DNA of 9,877 nt from an uncultured Prevotella sp. (GTDB taxonomy: Bacteria > Bacteroidota > Bacteroidia > Bacteroidales > Bacteroidaceae). Where the stretch lies: positions 1-9,877 of the forward strand of contig CAMQBP010000055.1 in assembly GCA_946999025.1 (NCBI GenBank), in the 5' to 3' direction. Positions 6,671 through 9,877 of the stretch are shown one piece after another (position 1 is the stretch's first letter; each line of letters begins with the position of its first letter). The notes below the pieces were generated by a model. The model had not been told where the DNA came from. It ran no database searches and saw only the letters and a list, made by a program, of their open reading frames with translations. Made by a program: the position numbers and the translations under genes.

Positions 6671-6692
6671 TGGTGTCACAGGCAAGACACCA
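6671..6692. promoter_or_regulatory. 7-bp inverted repeat upstream of the pta promoter
   Basis: TGGTGTC (6671-6677) and GACACCA (6686-6692) are a perfect inverted repeat with an 8-nt spacer, 56 bp upstream of the candidate pta -7 box. Spacing and symmetry would suit a dimeric regulator; no binding protein can be named. Confidence 0.3.
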
Positions 6693-6747
6693 AGCCGCAG
6701 AGGTAACTTTTTTCTAAGCAAACATCCGTTATGTCGATAATATTTGT

Positions 6748-6755
6748 TATTTTTG
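6748..6755 (+). promoter_or_regulatory. Candidate -7 box of the pta-ackA promoter
   Basis: TATTTTTG fits TAnnTTTG. The start would be near 6762, giving a leader of about 115 nt before pta. There is no clear TTTG at the -33 position (around 6725-6730). It lies after the susCD terminator, where a new promoter is needed. Confidence 0.42.
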
Positions 6756-6876
6756 CAACTGCAAGCTTGATGGATGCCAATGGGTTCCCACATCTTTTAA
6801 CATCGGTGTCCAGCGGAGGTTGAAGGCATGTTGATGCCGCTTTCATGACACAAATCAAAATATAAATAACAACATC

Positions 6877-7899
6877 ATGGATTTATTACAGCAAATTGTT
6901 GAGCGAGCAAAAGCCGACAAACAACGTATTGTGCTCCCCGAAGCATTGGAGGAGCGAACGCTACGTGCCGCTGACCGTGTATTGGCCGACGACATTGCAG
7001 ACATTATCTTGATTGGTAACCCAACGGAGATTCACAAAATGGCAGAAGCGCGAGCGCTGACGAATATTGACAAGGCTACTATCATTGACCCTGAAAACAA
7101 TCCCAAGAGTGAAGAATATGCTACACTGTTAGCTGAACTTAGAAAGAAAAAGGGCATGACGCTTGAGCAAGCACGCGAGTTGGTGAAGAATCCTTTATAC
7201 TTAGGCTGCATGATTATCAAGACCGAAGGTGCCGATGGACAGATTAGCGGAGCCTTGAGTACTACGGGAGACACTTTGCGCCCAGCATTGCAAATCATCA
7301 AGTGTGCGCCCGGTGTCACTTGCGTGAGTGGTGCCATGCTGTTGATTACGCAGGCAAAGGAGTATGGCGAAAATGGTGTAGTGGTTATGGGTGACGTGGC
7401 TGTTACGCCTGTTCCCGATGTGGATCAGTTGGCTCAAATTGCCGTGACTACCGCTGAAACGGCAAAGAGTGTGGCAGGTTTCAAGGAACCACGCGTAGCG
7501 ATGTTGAGCTTCTCTACCAAGGGTAGTGCCTCTCATGAAGTGGTGTCCAAGGTTGCTGAAGCTACAAAATTAGCAAAGCAGCGTGCCCCACAACTCAAAA
7601 TCGATGGCGAGTTACAAGCCGATGCCGCTTTGGTGATGTCGGTAGGACAAAAGAAAGCGCCGGGAAGTGCTATCGCTGGCAATGCCAACGTATTGGTGGT
7701 TCCCAATTTGGAAGTAGGAAACATTAGCTACAAGCTGGTACAACGTTTGGGCAATGCCATTGCCATAGGTCCTATCTTGCAGGGAATTGCACGCCCAGTG
7801 AACGACCTTAGCCGTGGTTGCTCGGTAGATGACATCTATTATATGGTGGCCATCACCGCTTGTCAGGCACAAGATGCCAAGAAAGAGGAGGAGAAGTGA
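6877..7899 (+). CDS. pta: Phosphate acetyltransferase (short, single-domain type)
   Basis: This cytoplasmic enzyme interconverts acetyl-CoA plus phosphate and acetyl phosphate plus CoA, the first step of acetate fermentation. The 340 residues correspond to the catalytic PTA_PTB domain alone; the N-terminal regulatory part of the long E. coli-type enzyme is absent. Visible family motifs are RIVLPEALEERTLRAA near the start (17-32), ADGQISGALSTTGDTLRPAL at 119-138 including the conserved Arg135, GSASHEVVSKV at 216-226, DGELQADAALV from 243, NVLVVPNLEVGNISYKLVQR at 271-290, GPILQGIARPVNDLSRG at 298-314 with the conserved Ser-Arg pair (312-313), and Asp318. The C-terminus ends in a charged KKEEEK tail. 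The ATG is preceded by A-rich sequence without a Shine-Dalgarno site. ackA follows on the same strand after an unusual repeat-filled 333-bp gap. Confidence 0.96.
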   Translation: MDLLQQIVERAKADKQRIVLPEALEERTLRAADRVLADDIADIILIGNPTEIHKMAEARALTNIDKATIIDPENNPKSEEYATLLAELRKKKGMTLEQARELVKNPLYLGCMIIKTEGADGQISGALSTTGDTLRPALQIIKCAPGVTCVSGAMLLITQAKEYGENGVVVMGDVAVTPVPDVDQLAQIAVTTAETAKSVAGFKEPRVAMLSFSTKGSASHEVVSKVAEATKLAKQRAPQLKIDGELQADAALVMSVGQKKAPGSAIAGNANVLVVPNLEVGNISYKLVQRLGNAIAIGPILQGIARPVNDLSRGCSVDDIYYMVAITACQAQDAKKEEEK

Positions 7900-7916
7900 T
7901 ATAGTTGACAAATTAC

Positions 7917-7952
7917 AGCCCCACCCCTTAACCCCTCCCCGAAAGGGAGGGG
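7917..7952 (-). repeat. Hairpin/G-run element, inverted copy 1
   Basis: Read on the minus strand this is the same element as the three downstream copies: a C-run/G-run hairpin (CCCCTCCC, loop, GGGAGGGG) followed by more G-runs, ending GGGGCT. On the + strand it carries four C-runs at 7919-7922, 7924-7927, 7932-7935 and 7937-7940, a G-quadruplex pattern on the minus strand. It begins 17 nt after the pta stop. It could act as a 3' hairpin for pta but has no T-run. Confidence 0.75.
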
Positions 7953-8030
7953 AATAGATAGTTGGTTTAATTGACAAGCTCACAAATTGATAGTTCTACA
8001 ACATAATTCAACATCATACAGCTAACTACT

Positions 8031-8213
8031 CCCCTCCCTTTTGGGGAGGGGCAGGGGGAGGGGCTTTAACAAAGAAAAGATATAACAAGCCAAGCCACCT
8101 ACTCCCCTCCCTTTTGGGGAGGGGCAGGGGGAGGGGCTTTAACAAAGAAAAAATAATACATGCCAAGCTAACTACTCCCCTCCCTTTCGGGGAGGGGCAG
8201 GGGGAGAGGCTCT
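8031..8213 (+). repeat. 73-bp tandem repeat with hairpin and G-quadruplex motif, copies 2-4
   Basis: Cores start at 8031, 8104 and 8177, an exact 73-bp period. Units 8031-8103 and 8104-8176 share their first 48 bases exactly and 67 of 73 overall; the third is partial. Each core opens with CCCCTCCC, a 5-nt loop and GGGAGGGG (an 8-bp GC hairpin), then continues into further G-runs. Copies 2 and 3 have four runs of 4-5 G with loops of 1, 2 and 1 nt (8043-8063 and 8116-8136), a textbook G-quadruplex pattern. In copy 4 the fourth run is broken by A8207. The hairpin and quadruplex share G-runs, so they exclude each other. The stretch 7953-8030 before the tandem holds nothing else I recognise. Confidence 0.88.
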
Positions 8214-8232
8214 TTAATTCATAAACTTACAA

Positions 8233-9432
8233 ATGAACATCTTAGTATTAAACTGCGGAAGCAGCTCTATCAAGTATAAACTCTACAACATGACCGATGA
8301 GTCAGTGTTGGCTCAAGGAGGTGTAGAACGTATTGGTCTCGATGAGGCCTTTGTAAAAGTAACATTGCCCAATGGCGAGAAAAAGAAGATCATGCACGAC
8401 ATGCCCGACCACAAAGAGGGCGTGAACTTTGTGTTCTCTCTGCTCACCGACCCCGAAATTGGGGCTATCAAGTCATTAAACGAGATTGATGCCGTGGGGC
8501 ATCGTATTGTGCAAGGCGGCGACCTGTTCGAGGATAGCGTGATTGTAGATCAGCACGTAGAAGACGGTATCGAGAGCCTGTGCGATTTGGCTCCCGTACA
8601 CAATGCTGGTCATCTGCGTGGCTTGCGTGCCGTGGATGCACTCATGCCCACCACACCGCAGGTGTGTGTGTTCGACAATGCGTTCCATAGCACCATGCCC
8701 GATTATGCTTACCTCTATGCCATTCCCTACGAACTGTACAAAAAATACCACGTGCGTCGCTACGGATTCCATGGCACCAGTCACAAATATGTGTCACAAC
8801 GTGTGTGCGAATTCTTAGGCAAGGACATCAAGGACATGCGCATCATCACCTGCCACATCGGCAATGGTGCCAGTGTAACAGCCATCAAAGGCGGTAAGTG
8901 CATCGATACCTCTATGGGATTGACCCCATTGGCTGGTGTGATGATGGGTTCGCGTTCGGGCGACATCGACCCTTCAGCTGTTACCTATCTCATGGAGAAG
9001 TTAGGCAAGAAGCCTCAAGAAATGGCAGACTTCCTAAATAAGGAGAGTGGTGTGCTCGGTATTACTGGCATCTCATCGGACATGCGTGAGATAGAATCGG
9101 CAGCCGATGAAGGCAACGAACAAGCTCAGTTGGCACTGAAGATGTACAACTACCGCATCAAGAAATACATCGGTGCATACGCTGCTGTCATGGGAGGTGT
9201 TGACATCATCGTGTGGACAGCTGGCGTAGGCGAGAATCAGATAGGTACTCGTCTCGAGGCTTGTAGTGGATTAGAGTTCTTGGGTGTGAAGATGGATGCC
9301 GAAGCCAACAAGGTTCGGGGCAAGGAAGCCATCATCTCTGCCCCCGATTCCAAGGTAACGGTTTGTGTGATTCCTACCGATGAAGAGATTGTCATCGCAC
9401 GCGACACCATGCGATTGGTGACAGAAAAATAA
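8233..9432 (+). CDS. ackA: Acetate kinase
   Basis: This cytoplasmic enzyme transfers phosphate from acetyl phosphate to ADP, giving acetate and ATP, and completes the pathway begun by Pta. The 399-residue length is normal for the family. Every catalytic residue known from the Methanosarcina enzyme is present, apparently at the same number: Asn7 (LVLNCGSSSIK), Arg91 (VGHRIVQGG), Asp148 (VFDNAFHST), His180 (YGFHGTSHKY), His208 and Asn211 (HIGNGASV), Arg241 (GSRSGDIDP) and Glu384 (PTDEEIVIAR). The nucleotide-binding motif WTAGVGENQ is at 328-336. No insertion or truncation is seen. The start has only A-rich upstream sequence. I find no -7 box in the gap after pta, so co-transcription through the repeats is likely. 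A strong terminator follows 24 nt after the stop. Confidence 0.97.
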   Translation: MNILVLNCGSSSIKYKLYNMTDESVLAQGGVERIGLDEAFVKVTLPNGEKKKIMHDMPDHKEGVNFVFSLLTDPEIGAIKSLNEIDAVGHRIVQGGDLFEDSVIVDQHVEDGIESLCDLAPVHNAGHLRGLRAVDALMPTTPQVCVFDNAFHSTMPDYAYLYAIPYELYKKYHVRRYGFHGTSHKYVSQRVCEFLGKDIKDMRIITCHIGNGASVTAIKGGKCIDTSMGLTPLAGVMMGSRSGDIDPSAVTYLMEKLGKKPQEMADFLNKESGVLGITGISSDMREIESAADEGNEQAQLALKMYNYRIKKYIGAYAAVMGGVDIIVWTAGVGENQIGTRLEACSGLEFLGVKMDAEANKVRGKEAIISAPDSKVTVCVIPTDEEIVIARDTMRLVTEK

Positions 9433-9456
9433 CTTTCTTCGATATAAAAACAAGTT

Positions 9457-9489
9457 AAAGGGGATATGCCAAATGGTGTATCCCCTTTT
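9457..9489 (+). terminator. Intrinsic terminator of pta-ackA
   Basis: Arms 9457-9470 (AAAGGGGATATGCC) and 9475-9488 (GGTGTATCCCCTTT) pair over 14 bp with two adjacent G·U/U·G wobbles and a 4-nt AAAT loop, ending in TTTT. It begins 24 nt after the ackA stop. Confidence 0.88.
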
Positions 9490-9877
9490 AAGTTTACGCT
9501 TTATACACGTTGACCGGATGAGAATGATGCGTGTCCGTATGTATGATTTTTCTTGACAACGTGCCTCTTCATGCTGGGCGTATTTGCAAACAACCTTGCG
9601 TCTGGACGAAAATACGCTAAGGATAAACAACTTTTGTATCTCGTTGATAAATAGGGATTTATGGTCTTTTTCCGACAGTTGGCTCTCATACCTCACGCGT
9701 TTTGTAGACAAAAGCATTGCTTTAAGCGGGCAATATGCATGCCTTAGCGGGCCAACAGCCTGTAGATTGTCTGCCAAAGTGATGCATTTAATCAGGTTAA
9801 GGCATGCTTTTGATGGTAAATAGGGGTCAGTCGTAAAACCCAGTTGCATCCCCTCCCTCTCATGCACATAATTTCAT
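9490..9877. other. Gene-free stretch after ackA
   Basis: The frames here are not convincing: the 79-codon + frame (9584-9823) needs a TTG start and runs through the repeat array, and the long minus-strand frame overlaps the 3' end of ackA. Apart from array B, I see an 8-bp inverted repeat, GCGTATTT (9578-9585) with AAATACGC (9610-9617), enclosing a small GCAA/TTGC hairpin, and ATAAAT/ATTTAT arms at 9647-9662. No tRNA or insertion-sequence end is recognisable. Confidence 0.6.
9711..9811 (+). repeat. 22-bp-period array B of degenerate palindromes, five units
   Basis: Five 13-base cores start at 9711, 9733, 9755, 9777 and 9799, an exact 22-bp period: AAAGCATTGCTTT, ATATGCATGCCTT, ACAGCCTGTAGAT, AAGTGATGCATTT and AAGGCATGCTTTT. 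The first is a perfect palindrome around one base and most others are near-palindromic. The 9-base linkers are AAGCGGGCA, AGCGGGCCA, TGTCTGCCA and AATCAGGTT. Cores 2 and 5 are also complementary to each other (GCATGCCTTA at 9737-9746, TAAGGCATGC at 9798-9807). Sequence identity between units is low, but the phasing is exact. Confidence 0.65.

Noticed and set aside
7931..7952. Intrinsic terminator directly after pta
   Set aside because: The hairpin is strong but is followed by GAATAG or AATAGATAG rather than a T-run, and it belongs to the dispersed repeat; read-through into ackA is more likely.
8031..8213. CRISPR array at the 73-bp repeats
   Set aside because: The segments between GC-rich cores are themselves near copies of one another (19 of 25 positions), not unique spacers, and there are only three units.
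9584..9823. 79-codon + strand frame after ackA
   Set aside because: It needs a TTG start, has no ribosome site, and most of it is translation of the 22-bp palindrome array, whose period is not a multiple of three.
9271..9867. 198-codon minus-strand frame overlapping the 3' end of ackA
   Set aside because: It reads antisense through ackA and both strands of its terminator and the repeat array; composition is not protein-like and no family is recognisable.

Overview
The window looks like a Bacteroidales chromosome, most likely Prevotella or a close relative. The evidence is a SusC/SusD outer-membrane import pair, lipoproteins of the Bacteroidetes type, starts that mostly lack a Shine-Dalgarno sequence, promoter -7 boxes of the form TAnnTTTG, and a short single-domain Pta followed by AckA. 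Family and genus names come from motif recognition by eye; no database search was possible.

Layout, all genes on the + strand. (1) 3-137: the last 44 codons of an unidentified gene. (2) 138-1027: a long gene-free stretch rich in palindromes. It holds a 22-bp-period repeat array (270-357), a GTCGCAA palindrome cluster (434-473), a 27-bp imperfect stem-loop (525-589), a CATG-rich palindrome cluster (601-683), two candidate -7 boxes and a probable leader of about 190 nt with its own inverted repeats. (3) 1028-6562: a three-gene operon of a SusC-like TonB-dependent transporter, a SusD-like lipoprotein (SusD-like_2 type) and a third, DUF1735-like surface lipoprotein. It ends at a strong 20-bp-stem terminator (6606-6650). 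(4) 6877-9432: pta and ackA, ending at a hairpin terminator (9457-9489). The 333-bp gap between them contains four copies of a GC-rich hairpin/G-run element, three of them in tandem at an exact 73-bp period and one inverted. (5) 9490-9877: no gene, but a second 22-bp-period array of degenerate palindromes (9711-9811).

How the genes work together: SusC and SusD should form a lidded outer-membrane importer for an oligosaccharide or peptide, with the third lipoprotein as a likely accessory ligand-binding protein. No hydrolase or dedicated regulator is visible, so the substrate cannot be named. Pta and AckA convert acetyl-CoA to acetate via acetyl phosphate, yielding ATP. The two operons are separated by a terminator and a new candidate promoter, so they look independent.

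I see no undescribed multi-gene system. The least explained signals are the non-coding repeats: the hairpin/G-quadruplex-like tandem between pta and ackA, and two apparently related 22-bp arrays in opposite orientation on either side of the gene block.
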